The translations under genes were made by a program, and so were the position numbers. From contig JAYKYS010000009.1 of NCBI GenBank assembly GCA_036924285.1, forward strand, positions 682,001 to 746,000: a stretch of DNA of 64,000 bases, in the 5' to 3' direction. Source of the DNA: Asterella californica (Eukaryota > Streptophyta > Marchantiopsida > Marchantiales > Aytoniaceae). The notes under the pieces were generated by a model. It searched no databases. It was not told the DNA's origin and saw only the letters and a list, made by a program, of their open reading frames with translations. This document shows, in pieces, positions 23,330 through 36,624 of the stretch. Every line of letters starts with the position of its first letter. The stretch's first letter is position 1.

Positions 23330-24350
23330 CAATTGACTTACAACAGCTTCCAAAAACAATAATGAAAAATACAGCTTACTAAAGCGCAAAGTCACAGGGA
23401 AGAATGGTGATGGAGTGGGTAATAAAGTTTTCTAAATTTATTTTATTAAATTTATAATCCACTTGGTAATGTGAGTACACATGGTTACTTGAGTTACACA
23501 AAACTCAGAAATGACTCGCAAAAACATAACATATTTTTGGTATAAAGACATCTGCATTCCACGAGTAAAAAAAATTTTAATTTCAAAGCTTTAATTTATA
23601 ACCTAATTTTTTCAAGAAAAAAAATTAAGACATACATTAAAGCTCTTTGTATATTCCTCTTTTCCAAACTTGGATGAATAAACATGCTCATATACATTAT
23701 TATTAAAATAATTATACATACAACATGGTTTTTACGATTCAAAGAAGAAGAAAAAAGACAATCGTAGAAGGGAAATTTGAACCTTGGCTGGGTCAGACCA
23801 TGTTATACAAAAAAATGATGTTTAAAACCCAAGGATGAATACATGCTCCGGGTGACCCATAAGACATTATTTTGCAAGTTTGATATCAAGACTATAAAGA
23901 ATTAACTCAAAGCTATTCACCAGCTTTACAAATTATGAATAAGTCTTCAAACAAACTAAGTACTGGCAAAAAATGCACTAAAAACTAAGTACTGACAACA
24001 AAATTTAGAAAATTTTGAGGTTCCTTGGAGCAAAAGGGATTTTTTTCAGACTCAAAATACACGGGAGGAAAAAGGAATATTCTCTTTCATGCTTTTATAC
24101 TTAAACTTGAGGTTTAAATATATGTTTCATAAATCATAGTAACTTTCACTTTGTGTTAATAAGTATTATATCAAAATTATATGAAAATATAATAAAATAT
24201 TATATGTTTCCTCTTTATAGGTTTTTTTTACTATTATATGTTACCTAAACTGAGAATTTTGGAGAGTTTCCAAAAGAACCATAAAGCAAACTCACTCTCT
24301 ACATACAACTCTGAGATTTTGATGCAAAATATATATAAATTAATTGTTAT
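23330..24350 (+). repeat. AT-rich dispersed repeat family, copy 1
   Basis: Segments of this stretch recur elsewhere. The CTAAAGCGCAAAGTCAC region and the following TTGAGTTACACAAAA region reappear inverted at 32430-32590. The TTTTGAGGTTCCTTGGAGC region near 24014 reappears in the same orientation near 35090, and a related block is near 33350. No coding region is seen. It is probably a non-autonomous transposon family. Confidence 0.55.
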
Positions 24351-25600
24351 CTAACTTCTCTTAGAAAATCATTAATGCATAATAAATTAATGCACTGTGC
24401 TTTCTCCCATCCAAAGATGGAAGAAGTGATACTACCATAGTTACAAGCTACTTCGTGCATAAATTACCTTTCATGCATAGGGGTGCAAAATTTTTGGGAA
24501 ATTATTCAGAGCCCTGTGTAATATGGTAATACAATATATTGAGAACATGCACGAAATGACCATTGTTGCCTAAAAGCATCTTACATAGATTTTTTTATGT
24601 TTTAGCACACGTAAAATATGAGAAAATGATAAATAATTAAAATACAAAATTTATTATTTTGACCTTACGTGAAAAAGAATATCATATTTAATAAGTATGT
24701 GTGAAAGCGTGAAATGAACTCTTTTTCTTCTATTTTGTGTGATTTAACTTGTCATTATGTTTCAACCTCGACTGGTGGTTGGGGTTGACTTGTAGGTCTC
24801 AGTGTCAGAGAAAGAAAGAGCCTCAATCTCCTTGTTCTCATATGGGCAACTTCGGTACTCACGAGCAGAATACTGCAAGAGGTGGTGTAATCTATGTAAG
24901 AGTAAAGCATTGTAAGAAAACTAGTTTAAAAACCAGAAATTTACTTCCCTAGTCCCCTGTATGGACAATTGAACCTGCTCAGTCTCCCGATGTTCAAACT
25001 TATTTCCTCAATCTCTCTATCGGGTATCGATCGTCAAGCATGCCGGTCGAGCCGGTTGAAAACAAATCGCAGTCAATCAGAGAACTTCGCGAGCACGGGT
25101 GAGGTAATGCACAGTCCTTTTGAATTTAGATCATACTGTCAAAACGGGAAGAGTCGAGTGCTGTTGGAAGAGAACGTGAGAGAAAGAGCATAGTGTTGAC
25201 AGAAGAGGACTCGAGAGAGGAGTGCTCGCTCATGGAACAGTTGATAACGTGATAGAGCAATTGTCACCGATTGAACGCAATGTGCTCTCTAGTGGAATTC
25301 GAAGCAGGCATTTAGAATGATGTAGCGTACATGTGGATAGAAGCAGCTATTCACCGAATCACAAAGAACAATAGAGAGAGATCACTCTCATATATAGAGT
25401 GCAGCTGGACGGGTTGCAGCAAGAGGGTTACACAAACATCTAGCAGCTCGACCGCAAGAAAGTTTTTGATGTTCAACCAGTCGACAGAAAGCAGAGAACG
25501 AACATCATGACACTCTTGCAGACAGCGGGACTCACGGTGACAATATCGATTTAATATAGCACTTACAGATTTGTTGGTGCAGCATCAGGAGCAAGAAGCC
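24351..25600. other. No gene recognised
   Basis: AT-rich to about 24750, then mixed composition with only short ORFs and no family match. Confidence 0.3.
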
Positions 25601-25647
25601 CTGTCCATTTGCATTGTCTGGAGCATAAGCGGGAAGCTGTAAGCATG

Positions 25648-25926
25648 TCTGCTGAAGAGTTTGAACGTTTATCCCCAGTAGCCGAGGAGCAAAGTTTGAA
25701 TGCGATATGCGATAGCACATGACGGTTCAAAATTATCTTGAACAATAAAAAAAATCGCTTCACCATACTAGAAGCAGAGAGACCAGAGGAGTTTGAAGAT
25801 GATGTGGAAGATTTAGCTAAAGATTTTGCAGACTGCACATTTTATCCTACTGCAAAGCCTGTGCTGAAAGGCGAGATCTTAGGGAGTGAAGTGGAGCACG
25901 AGACCTATCATTACACCGACGGATGA
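25648..25926 (+). pseudogene. Unrecognised acidic ORF remnant
   Basis: One frame reads MSAEEFERLSPVAEEQSLNA from 25648, meets a stop at about 25719-25721, and continues open with FTILEAERPEEFEDDVEDLA to 25926. The composition (acidic, helical) looks protein-derived across the stop, suggesting a decayed gene. No family is recognised. A further stretch to about 26070 keeps similar character in other frames. Confidence 0.3.
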
Positions 25927-26408
25927 TATCGATGCAGAATAAAGAATTCGAGACAAAAGACACGCTTGCCATGATTATGAGGGAGATGGAATGTGTGGTA
26001 GAGCAACATAGATAATTGAAAGAGCTTACTGAAGATCTTGTGGTGATGATGGCAAAAATTATGGAGTTGTAGATTCGAGGATGATGATAGAATTGCTCCG
26101 CAGTTTGTATATCGAGGTTCAACACAGATTTAGCATGTTAGATTAGAAATGAATGAGGCTAGATATGTGTGTTAGATAGTTTCAGGCTGAATGCACCTCT
26201 TCTTCGAGCATTCGCAGTGGCTTAATCCTAGCATCGTGAGTTCGACATTTCTTGATTTGGGCTTGCAACCAAGAGTAAACTAACACCAATTCGGAGCTTT
26301 GGATTACATGTTGAACTTTCAGTTTTCTGGCAGTGCTGACTGAGGAAAATGTAAAATATCTCTTATCATTAAACAGCTCGTACTATCAACACACTATCAC
26401 TACTACTT

Positions 26409-26702
26409 CTAGAAAGCTCGCTTTCACCTATTGAAGCATCGGATGGGATATCAATCGAGTCTGGTGAATGTACCACTAGTGCAATAGGTTTGAGCAAGGC
26501 ACCGGTGGACAGTCTTCAAAGCTCACAGTCCACAGGAGGGGGTAGGAAGACTTCCATGAAACAAAAAGCTGCAAATATTGGATCTCGCATATCCGATGCG
26601 AGGAGCAAAGCGAAGCGTCTTCCAAGGCCTTGCCAAAAATCCTATTGGTATGCTATGTTTGCGATGATCATACAATGTCAATTATTATATTTTTGGTCTT
26701 AA
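26409..26702 (+). other. Unrecognised small ORF
   Basis: An open frame runs through 26409-26702. It is Ser-rich at first, then basic (NIGSRISDARSKAKRLP), then has a short hydrophobic C-terminus (WYAMFAMIIQCQLLYFW) that could span a membrane. No start codon or splice site could be fixed upstream of the ATG at 26490, and no homologue comes to mind. Confidence 0.25.
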
Positions 26703-28440
26703 GCTGGTTGTCGCACTCTACACAAGATTGCAAGATCTGCATGAAAAGACACTAAAGAAAATACCAGGCAAAACGAGCATTACGACAGAATCAAAATAAG
26801 AAAAGTATCTATCATCACCTTACAGAAGCCATTGTAGAGGTGTAAGACAGCTTGTTCCAGTCGGAAATCTGAATAGAACTCTAGTTATTTGAATCACATT
26901 TGACAATACAGATCTTCTGGATCAAATGCATTGGAGAAGTTTATATTTGGTGGTATACCGTACATGCAACCGTGGATGCTATTTGGTAAACAAAGCTGAC
27001 TTTCTATTGAATAATTCACCCCCATGCGTGGCTTTTACTAGTTACATCATCAGTGGTAATGCTATATCAGTAATGTTTTAGAGTCCAACATGTCTAAGTC
27101 TCGAGTCAATTAGTTGATAGATGTAACTTTATTTTGTATGTCGCTGTAACGTTGCGGGGTATGTACATTTTGTTCACTGATCTAAAATTCGAAGCTGTTA
27201 CTATGCGATAGTATTCAAGATATCAAGAAATTATTAACATCTACGTAGCTGTACATAATTGTGTGTTCGTAAACTGCTTTGTAACTGATCTGAGAATTCG
27301 AACTCTACAACTCATGGTTACTTGCAACTGCTGACGCGATACTCTTTTTAATATCTAGATATCATCAACGTCCACGGTCATGATATCTTTCTATTCATAG
27401 CTCTCCATGTGTGTCGGATCTAAGTCATTTTATGTTTCAGCATAGCCCTGTTCTTTCTGTGGTAGCTTGGACTGAAACAGAAGCCTTTTGGCTGTCGGAT
27501 GGGCTCTTAAATTAATTCCTACCGAATTCCTCCTCCTTTTGTACAGTCTTCTCTCAAGTTGAACACCTACGAGTATGATTTGAAACAGAAAAATGTTGTA
27601 TTTATGTATGACAGAGAGACGATGATATGTCAATTATCATCGCTTCTAGAAAACATCATGGACAATCAATACATATGCTGAGACTGAACTAGATTTTGGC
27701 ACATCATCGTTTGTTAAGTCTAAGCTTGAGTCACGTAAGTATGAGCCACTGCAGTAACCAGCACTCTGTCACTTAGACTGTACACTATAGTGTTTGTAAA
27801 TAAGAAGAGATTCGCAGACGGCAACCACATTGTTCCTCCAAGAACTGGAAATCAAGCTTTTCAGAAAAGAGCATGTTGATTGTTGACTCCCTCTAGGAAA
27901 ATACAATTCTGGTGCATCACCTGTAAAGAACATCACGTCGGACGAAAATTTGAATATAGTAGTCTGGAACATGCAACAATGACCGGGGACCTTGCTTCCT
28001 CACATCTGGAACAACCGAGTAGTTGTCTTCTCGTGCAGGATAGTGGAGCATTTGAAACAAAAAAGTAGTTGGACCTCGTGGAGTCTGCCGTGCTTTTGTG
28101 AAAGTGGAATTCACTAGAGCACTTCCAGAGGGTAGGAGCAGCTTATTTAAAGATCATGGCTAGTCGAAAAGCTCACCAATCCATGCATTCGCTGCAACCA
28201 CCAGCCACAGGGTTCATTAATGCCCCATCCAAGTGTCAAAACAACAATCACTTACCATCTACGAGCAGAAAATCAAACTCCTTGCTCGTGCTTCTATGCC
28301 CAGACCAATGTACACATATTATGTGGCATATGTGTTCTAAAAACACTATAGTTCTGAACACTCAGCACAGAGATAAATAATTTGGTGAAAGAAAATGTAG
28401 CACAATGAAACAAATATGACCCTCTTATCGTAAGCACGAG
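26703..28440. other. No gene recognised
   Basis: Short ORFs without domains on both strands. This may include the terminal region of the adjoining MULE, but no terminal inverted repeat was located. Confidence 0.3.
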
Positions 28441-28873
28441 GAGATTGAACTTTTCAGACACATACTTCAGAGTACACTAAAGTGGTCTTCAAATACATAT
28501 TCTCTTATGTTATACACGGGTACATCGTCCTCGTCGCTTCCGTTGGCAACATGATGACCATCCGAGTCTTGCTGGAAAACTGTAGTGCTCATTGTCTCTT
28601 CTGCTTGTACAACCTCTGGCACAGGATGATGAGTATCTGTTTGTGTAGTAACAAACCTTCTCACTACTGCATATTGTGGACAAGTGTGTATGTTGTGCCC
28701 GAGAGCTTTGCAGATAGAACACCTTCGCTGGCCTTGCTTGGAGCTTGGATGTCTTGTATGAAGGGGTCCGGTTGCTAATAGTATCATATGTTCTTCAAGG
28801 AGTATGAAAATGTTTCACCATTCGTCTGAGTTTGGTGCGTGTTATCTTGCTGTAAATCAGCCTACAACATATG

Positions 28874-28949
28874 GCTCTGGTGCACTGGATCTTCATCCAG
28901 TGGATACTCAAGCTCTGGTGCACTGGATCTTCATCCAGTGGATACTCAA
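28874..28949. repeat. 38-bp tandem duplication with internal palindrome
   Basis: Two exact copies start at 28874 and 28912. Each contains CACTGGATCTTCATCCAGTG, an 8-bp-arm palindrome. It interrupts the MULE pseudogene between its zinc knuckle and SWIM regions. Confidence 0.9.
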
Positions 28950-30535
28950 GCTCCGTTACAACTCGACTCTCGTTTCTTCTACATTGTATGTCACCGGATG
29001 ATATTCGGACAACTCGGTGTCTCTCTCTTCAGAGAGTTACTGGAGGAGGACTACACCTGAATGCCAACATAAGATCTGTAATGACCAAAGGAAGAATGGA
29101 ACGTGCATATATTCTACGCAAGGTCTTGCTGAACTATCAGTATTACGCATAAGATCTCTGCTGAATTCTCTATCTCAGACAATAAAATCGGCGCACAGCC
29201 CACAACATCTCTTGCAGCTCAAGGCATTCACAACGTGAAAAAATTCTATGACGCACCACGTATTGCTCTCTCTAGCCCCATTCTTCTGTACAAGAGCTAT
29301 GTCATCATTGACACACGACAGATAAACTGACCACAAAACTCTCTCGTTCTCATCAACGCGGAATTGTGCAACTGGAGTTAAGACACCATACACCCGTGCA
29401 TCCACATTCCATTTCGCAAACGCTCTCATCATATATGTCCACATCTCGATGACTACACGGAAAAGAGAAAATTCTCTAATAGGCTTAAGAGCAGCATTCA
29501 CAAACTCGGTCACGTTCGAAGCAACTTTACCATATCGTGGTAGCGGAAATTGACACTGTATTCACAAATGGATAGGAATCTTACGGATGTAGGCAGCTCC
29601 TTCAGACCCACTATATCCACTACTTTTCAGATTGTCAAGTATAAGAGTGAACCTTTACACAACCAAGCAAACACCAAGAGTTCATTGAGACAACTAGAAC
29701 TCATGTCATTACAATTGTCAAATATATAACTTACAGAAAGTGAGATGAAACACTTACTTTGCTTCTTTTCGTGCATAAACACATGACCAAAATGCCTTCT
29801 CTGCGTCTATGCCGAAGCGAACCTTCACGTTAGTTCTCAGGTGCTGAGAACAATGTCCATGGATGTGCTATGGGAGAACATTCTTCACTGCACTCAACAA
29901 CCTTTTACATCAATCGGATAGAATGACTATATGCTTCTGACTCATACGTATAATACTACGTCGCATGAGAGTACAAAACCACGTCAATGTTTCCTCATCT
30001 TCTCTAGTAGCTACAGCAAAGCGGAGAATAATGGACTGGTTATTTCCATCAGAACAACTAGCGGTGAATATTTGAGAAAGATATTTCTTTTTTTAGTGTG
30101 ACATGCGTCAAAAGTGATGACTTTCTCAGAAAATAACAGTGCATGTCGACATGCTGAAAGACATACGAAAACACGTTGGAATATACCAGAACATGACCAC
30201 ATTCTATACTCAACTACGCATTCAAAATGTACCTCTTGCATCTTTCGACAAAGAGCAGGAATAGCATAAAAAAATTTTGTCTGGCCACCTAGTCCCAGAC
30301 CTTCTCTCGCATTCGGTAAGTAGCATGGTAAATAGTTCGTTTCTCGAAAGTCTGACGGAAGTCATTGACTAGTCCACCACACGGCATATTAGGATCTATA
30401 ACAACACGATTGCATATCAAGAGAGCAAGGTGTTGGACGTTTTGACATGGGCCTCTCCAACTATGCAAATGACTGCGACATGTATACTGCAAGTTACATA
30501 TAGTAATCTGAAAAACACTTGGCATCGAACTCTCC

Positions 30536-30571
30536 ACTTGTAGATAGTGATGAATGTCACTATCTACAAGT
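30536..30571. repeat. Perfect inverted repeat, 15-bp arms
   Basis: ACTTGTAGATAGTGA at 30536-30550 is exactly complementary to 30557-30571, with a 6-base loop. It lies inside the N-terminal part of the MULE pseudogene. Confidence 0.9.
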
Positions 30572-30762
30572 CTTTTCTCTTTCGAACACTCAGTTGGTTC
30601 GTGTTCCGCTCCAAACTCTGAAAATGGACATGTCGATTGATGTCTCACTACCTGTCTGCATGCACCGACTGTAGGTACTTTGAGAACCTTGCGTGGACGA
30701 ACACCCATCTCAAACCGTATGTCACTCAATCCAGCTTCTTGATTCAAATCAGTTTCTCTCAC

Positions 30763-32300
30763 AACTGAGATGGACGACGTTGAATAAATTTAGAAAAAAA
30801 CCTTGATTCCAGATTCGGCTGTTGATTTCCCTTGTCAGTACAGCAGTGCACTATCTCTCTATTTCTCTTCCTGGTAGGCAGATTAGGTCTCACTGGAAAT
30901 CCAAATATGCAAGTCCGAACATAATAATTCTCCTAATGTTTGTTGATCTGGGAATTATACACTGACCAACAATCCATAATGAATTAGAAATCCTCCATTG
31001 ACTCAAGTTAGAGCCCAACTTAATACGTGCAACTTCGGACGGAAGTTGGACATAAGTCTTTCCAACTAAAGAAGTCTTTGTCTTGCCCACCGCCAACATT
31101 ATCTATCTCCATCTTTGCCAAGGAGTGATTTCGACTGTATCACTGGCTCCTTCGCTAGCGTCAGTCAGGACATTAAAATTGTCTGTCTCTCCATAAGAGA
31201 AACGAACTCTTTCAAAATCACCGTACGCAGCAACACTCTCATCAAACCATCCAGTTGTTTCCGTCATAGATTCAGAGTCTAGGATAAACTCGATTCCTCA
31301 CTGTACGTATCTCTGTGCAAACACGTTATCATTTCAGCCAGCTCTTCCTCGAAAATACCTTGCGACCTATGCCTAGTCGTCTAGCCCTCATGCTCTCTCC
31401 GACCTAACATACCAGAACCTATCTTTCGAACTGTCTCTATGGACCCATAATCTTTCTTGCGGTCAGGTTTGCTAACTTGCATTTGGTTCATCAGGTAACA
31501 CCTCTACTGCAATGGCACCGATGTCCCAGCCGGTCAAGGACTTAAGAAGTAAGTTTGAACTGAGTAAGGACTGAGCAAGTTCAATTATCCATATGGGGGA
31601 CTGAGAGAGAAAAAATCTGGTTTAAAAACAAAACCTTAAAAAAATATATAAATAATAAATAAAAAGACTTATCACTACGAAGGAATTACGCTTGTGGTGG
31701 AATTGCGAGTCCCTGCGTTAGCGGTTTATCAGTACTTATCCCGTCTCCTTCTCTTTTCATTTTCACACGCATAGCAATAATAGGGTGTACCCATAACGCC
31801 GGTCTTCTCATCTTGGTGCAAGAGGTTAACAGTTGTCACCGGTAGTCCAAGAACACTGGCTGGACCGAGCAGGTGCGAATTTCATTAGCCTACTGCGTAG
31901 TTCAAACTAGCAGTAAAGGTAAAAGGATCAGTTAGTCAGTTGATCGTTCATTAGTGGGGCTGCTCCTTCTGAAGATATGATTCATTTCTGAAAAGCAACG
32001 AATATCCGGGGATAACGGCTAGAATCTCAAGTCGTCAGCAGACACATATGTTTTTGTATCCGCAAGATCTCGCTTCATCGCAAACACCATTTGATTGTTA
32101 CAGAACTGTGTAAAGACTACGACGGCCCAGCTCTCAGCAAATAACAGGTCATTGTATCTGGCCTTGCATATCTCGGCTACTTTATATACACTACAGTATA
32201 CATGCAAATGAATGATCACTGTCAGTAGTCACTTGTTTCCTTTGTTCTTTTGTATTAGCATGATTATTCACCTGTTCCTAAGTTCGGAAGAGGGGAATAT
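30763..32300. other. No gene recognised
   Basis: Upstream flank of the MULE pseudogene. Small ORFs only, and no clear terminal repeat. Confidence 0.3.
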
Positions 32301-32720
32301 GTAATTTAATTTAGATTTTAAATATATTTTTTAGAAAAACTAATTACAGAATTAAAATTTGAAATTAAAAATATTTCTATTCGTAGGATGTATAAGTCTT
32401 TATACCAAAAAGAGATTATGTTCACGTTAATCACTTATAGGTTTTGTGTAATTCAAATGACCAGGTGTAATCACGTTATCAAGTGAGTTCTAAATTAACG
32501 AAGTAAATTTAGAAAATTTTATCACAAGTAAGAATTTACAAACCCAGTCGACCACTACTCTTCTCGTGACTCTGCGCTTTAGTAAACGTTAATTTTAATC
32601 TTTGTTTCATATTTAGTGAAATAATTTTAGAGAACTTTGTTACAAGTTACAATTTGTAAATTCACTCCAACACCACTCTTCTCCGTCCCTCTATGTTTTA
32701 GTAAATTATATTTTTCACTC
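32300..32720 (-). repeat. AT-rich dispersed repeat family, inverted copy
   Basis: Read on the minus strand, this matches the order of blocks at 23360-23530: the AAAGCGCAGAGTCACG block and then TTTGAATTACACAAAA. A second, more diverged copy of the first block follows within the segment near 32690. Confidence 0.55.
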
Positions 32721-34740
32721 AATATTTTTAAATATTATTGTCAATCAATTACTCATGATTATTTTGGTGTCCTATTTTAATGTTTATATTTTTCCTCGAT
32801 TTTCCTCGAAGTGAAATTTGGATGGATATTTATTTCTTCATTCCTTCTTTCTTTCGTTTCTCTGTACGTAATGCATTTCTAGTTCCCTGTCGACTTCTTT
32901 TTCTTTTTGAAGCGAGAGGCGGAAAAACTTATTAATGGACCGATGAGAAACATGGACCAACCATGGAAACACTAACCTCGCAACTTGTCTAAACTCGGAG
33001 GGCCCTACTTTTTTATCGTATGCTCAAGATTGTTAGCACTCGTTCAGTCTAGCACCTCCGGATATAACCGTTTTCGCTTTCACCCTGCCCTACCTTGTCT
33101 CTGTCATACAGTACAGTAGTTACAGTATGTCACTTCTGGCTACTGCACGGTTGCTATTGTTTTCTGAGTTTACATTCGCGGAGCCAAAAAAAACACTTAA
33201 CGTAAAAAATGTTTTTTAACTTACCAAAATGTTTGTAACATAAAGTTCTCATTCAGAAGAGAGAGGAATCAATTTAACCCTGTTCAAGAGCTTTACACTT
33301 GTGATTTGTCAATCTGATTAATAATGACTGAGATATATGGAGTTGAAGTTCTTGGAAAAAGAGAAAATCTTTCCTCCTGAACTAAAGTCTAAAGAGGGGA
33401 AAAAGAATATTCATTTTTCTCCTTTTATACCGATACTTGAGGTTTATTCTATCAATAAATTTTCAATTGAGTGTGAGAATATGACTCAACATTCTCAAAG
33501 AGTTTGAGAGCAGAAAATTGCTACTAGAAAGTGGACGACTATCCAGGAATGAGGCTATCAACAGATTGATGAAGAACTTCCTCTTTCAACACCGTTTCAC
33601 AAAAGTCACCGGGCTCTAGAAAATACATATTTTAGTGAGATCAAGTTATTATTTACTTTGCCGGATCGAGCCTCGAGCTTGCGTTCCCTCATCCAGTTGC
33701 ACCCAGAACCCGACATATGAATTCGTACTGTCATCATAGTGAATATTTGATTTGCCGGCCAGTAAAATAGTTACATTTTGTGACTGTCTGATGAAAGAAA
33801 TAAGAATATCTTTCAATGATGATGATGACTTGCCGATTTGAACTGACGACTGAGAGAAGATATGGCCGAAAGGTTCAACGGACACTCATGCCAAGATCGA
33901 AAGCTTGTCCAACTCCATCCACTTCTCAGATGAAAAGAAATAAATATTTTGATGGGGAATGACCTCACCGTCGTCAAGTGAAGTCTCGGTAACTCTATCT
34001 TGTCTACGTGGCGAATCCTGAAGGCTGGCGAGGAATCGGTCACTTCTTCCCACAATCTTTGTCTTCCTTCTCGTTTTACCATCAGCTTTTGATTCCTGTG
34101 CATCTCAAAGAGAGCTCTTCTTTTCTTTTCTTTATAGCGAAAGTAAATCGAGATTCATCTTGTTGTCTACATTTTTCTGTATAGAGAAAAGCCCACTCCT
34201 ACTAATTAGTGACCTCAGCATGCAAATACTTTATGTACTACATAAACCTCTGAAGGTAGTGGTTTATGTAATACACAAAAGTGGAAGTAAGTAATATTAT
34301 TCACCCTTTTCCAAGATGGAAAATTAGCACGATCGTTAATTTATTGCCTAACCCTTCTCGACCAAGCGTTAGGCTTTAAATTAACGCTAGAATTAAATTA
34401 ATGTTATTCTCTGTTACATACTCGGACTTCTACTTCGTGAAGTGCGTTGTACACGTATTCTTATGGCTTATGTCCACCAAATAGACTTCTCTATAATCGA
34501 TTAATAAGTAACATTCAAGTCCAACATTGTTTCTTTATTATCTTGCGTGAGTTTTAGAATTAATGGTTCGAATTTTATTTTTTTAACATAAAGCAAGAAA
34601 CGTGTTCTCCTGCACGGACCCAGTCTTAGTCTTCCTGTCTCTACCATAACCAACCCCGTGGAGAGTTCCGTCTTTATGTATATATATTTATGTGGTTTTA
34701 CTCATTCACTTACAACTAAAGTCTAACTTCCTTGTATATT
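32721..34740. other. No gene recognised; AT-rich
   Basis: Minus-strand ORFs at 33885-33649 and 34103-33813 overlap each other in different frames and have no recognised family. A short hairpin (ACATAAACC with GGTTTATGT) is present near 34240-34275. Confidence 0.3.
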
Positions 34741-34741
34741 T

Positions 34742-34863
34742 ATCCTGATAAAACATCTACACTTAGCGTCTTTTTTGCTTAAAGTCCAAGTTTGATTGCA
34801 TATATATATCCTGATAAAACATCTACACTTAGCGTCTTTTTTGCTTAAAGTCCAAGTTTGATT
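34742..34863. repeat. 66-bp tandem duplication
   Basis: ATCCTGATAAAACATCTACA begins at 34742 and 34808. The copies are identical over about 56 bases and separated by a (TA)n linker. Confidence 0.95.
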
Positions 34864-34959
34864 ACAAGTACTTCGGGTAACCTTGAAGACATTATTTTCC
34901 GGGTTTGTTTTCAGAGAATTGAGAAATTTAATCATTACACATAAAATAGTTTTGGTGAT

Positions 34960-35160
34960 TACGTCTTCATTTCAACTTCAAATCTCGGAAATAAAGAATC
35001 GACATAAAGCTAGTCACTAGCTTTACAAGATATGACCCATCTCTAAACAAAGTATTGAGTTTTGACAGAAAAAAATGAAGATAGAAGATTTTGAGGTTTC
35101 TTGGAGCGAAAAGGAAATTTTTTTCAGATTCAAAATACATTGGAAAGAAAAAATTGATTA
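34960..35160 (+). repeat. AT-rich dispersed repeat family, copy 3
   Basis: Shares blocks with 23880-24060, including CTAGCTTTACAAGATATGA-like and TTTTGAGGTTTCTTGGAGC segments, in the same order. Confidence 0.55.
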
Positions 35161-35653
35161 AGTAAAAAGTGGTATATCAAATTCTTGAACCTACCGAGCC
35201 TAAATAATGAGTTTATCAAATTTCTGAACCTAAACCGAGTCAAACAATGACCTATTGATTTTCATAACCTACATGGAGCCTAAACTATGGTTTATCAGTT
35301 TTGCGAACCTAGATAGTGGTGCATTGGAAAAAGCCGATAGTTTATCTTATATAATCCATTAAAAATACAAAGAGAAATGGAAGAAATTGTTTATGTATAT
35401 AATACACTGAGACACAGCATCTTTTGAGATCTTAGACCGAACTCCTCACATGCAGCTCGTGCACTCAGTTCACAAGTGGGGTCACAAGTGGGCCTCTCCA
35501 CCGAAAATGTTCCCTTGTCTCAAACAGCAGTCCATGGCAAAGCGAATAAAATAGAGTTTTCTGGAGATATTTGTGAGTATATTGTTGATTTATTATGGAC
35601 TTGAGTACGATGCAAAAATACAGTAAACAGAAGTGGCATACCAGAAGCTATTG

Positions 35654-36574
35654 TGTAACGTAGTTTACTAAACTAAATATGTAACTACATGGGCAGTGAT
35701 TATATTACAAATCCGAAAGGGAAGGTTGAAACTTGGACGAAAGAAGGAATAAAAGAGCTCGGGAACTACAATTTACATATAGTCACGGGAGGCTAGAGAC
35801 TAGAACTCAAAACCAAAGACCATAGGAAAGGTTTTGTGTTCCGTAGAATAGACTTGCGTGCAAGCTAAGGAGAGTCAGTTTAGATTATGATCGTGAGTCT
35901 GAATTTACTGGAGGTTAATAGTCTCTGAGAAGAGTTAAGGTTTAAAAAACACTCTTATTATTTCTGAGTGAGAAATCAAAATGTAAGGAGAAAGTAAAGT
36001 ATTTTGAGAAATTTCTGCATGAGAACTCAATTCCCGAAGTACAGCTGGAGGAGCAAGACAGTTGTCAGCTTGGGAACCTTTCTTGATCTATGTCAGCAAA
36101 CAAACGCCGTGTAATGCTTTTGAGTCCTTGATTTTCTCGTTAGTGTGAAAATAAAGCTTAGATTTGTATGCCAAAGTTGAACTGGAAGCGCTGATATGGT
36201 GTCGATTTTATTTTTGTGCAGTTATCTTGCTTTCTTTTCGAAGCGTCCACTAGAGATTATTTTCTTATCGGTTGCTTCTCTTGATTCCTTGTGTTCTGAC
36301 TTGAACATAGGTAGCGGAAGCGCTGCTCAAATATCTTCCAATCCCAAGCCAGAGTAGTCCTAAGCTATGTATTGAGACCTATATTAGGAACCACGACCCG
36401 CTGAAAACTACTCAATTATCTAAAACGATTCGATGATTATCAAGCTTCTTGCGTTTATTAACAGAAGGTTTTTAAGAATTGGATCTGCAGACGGTCTTCA
36501 AGGAGGTTCACGTTCGATGATCCATTCATGACAGACAAGCGATTCTATTACGAGATATGTGGGCGAACATTTCA
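35654..36574 (+). repeat. Element A 5' LTR
   Basis: Begins TGTAACGTAGTTTACTAA and ends CA two bases before the primer-binding site. The first part matches 41632-41886 (GTAACTACATGGGCAGTGAT is shared) and the later part matches 63642-64000. Confidence 0.8.
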
Positions 36575-36576
36575 GT

Positions 36577-36588
36577 TGGTATCAGAGC
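36577..36588 (+). promoter_or_regulatory. Primer-binding site, tRNA-iMet type
   Basis: TGGTATCAGAGC, the common plant primer-binding sequence complementary to the 3' end of initiator-Met tRNA, sits two bases after the LTR. This fixes the LTR end and supports a plant host. Confidence 0.9.
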
Positions 36589-36624
36589 AAGTTCAAGCTT
36601 GATCTTTGCTGAGCACCGTCGACA

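Larger units (their letters stand above)
28467..30762 (-). pseudogene. Decayed MULE (MuDR-type) transposase
   Basis: Blocks appear in family order on the minus strand. The N-terminal region (30762-30300) has a C-to-H zinc-type stretch, then RTIYHATYRMREKV. The DDE region (about 30241-29780) includes LLFSEKVITFDACHTK and then, in another frame, SQKHIVILSD, the second catalytic Asp region, and SQHLRTNVKVRFG. The post-catalytic region (29513-29175) contains an altered SWIM-like Cys stretch. A C-terminal CCHC zinc knuckle (C-S-I-C-K-A-L-G-H-N-I-H-T-C) lies within 28787-28467. Frame changes and stops between blocks show it is dead. The intact enzyme would mobilise Mutator-like elements. Confidence 0.7.
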
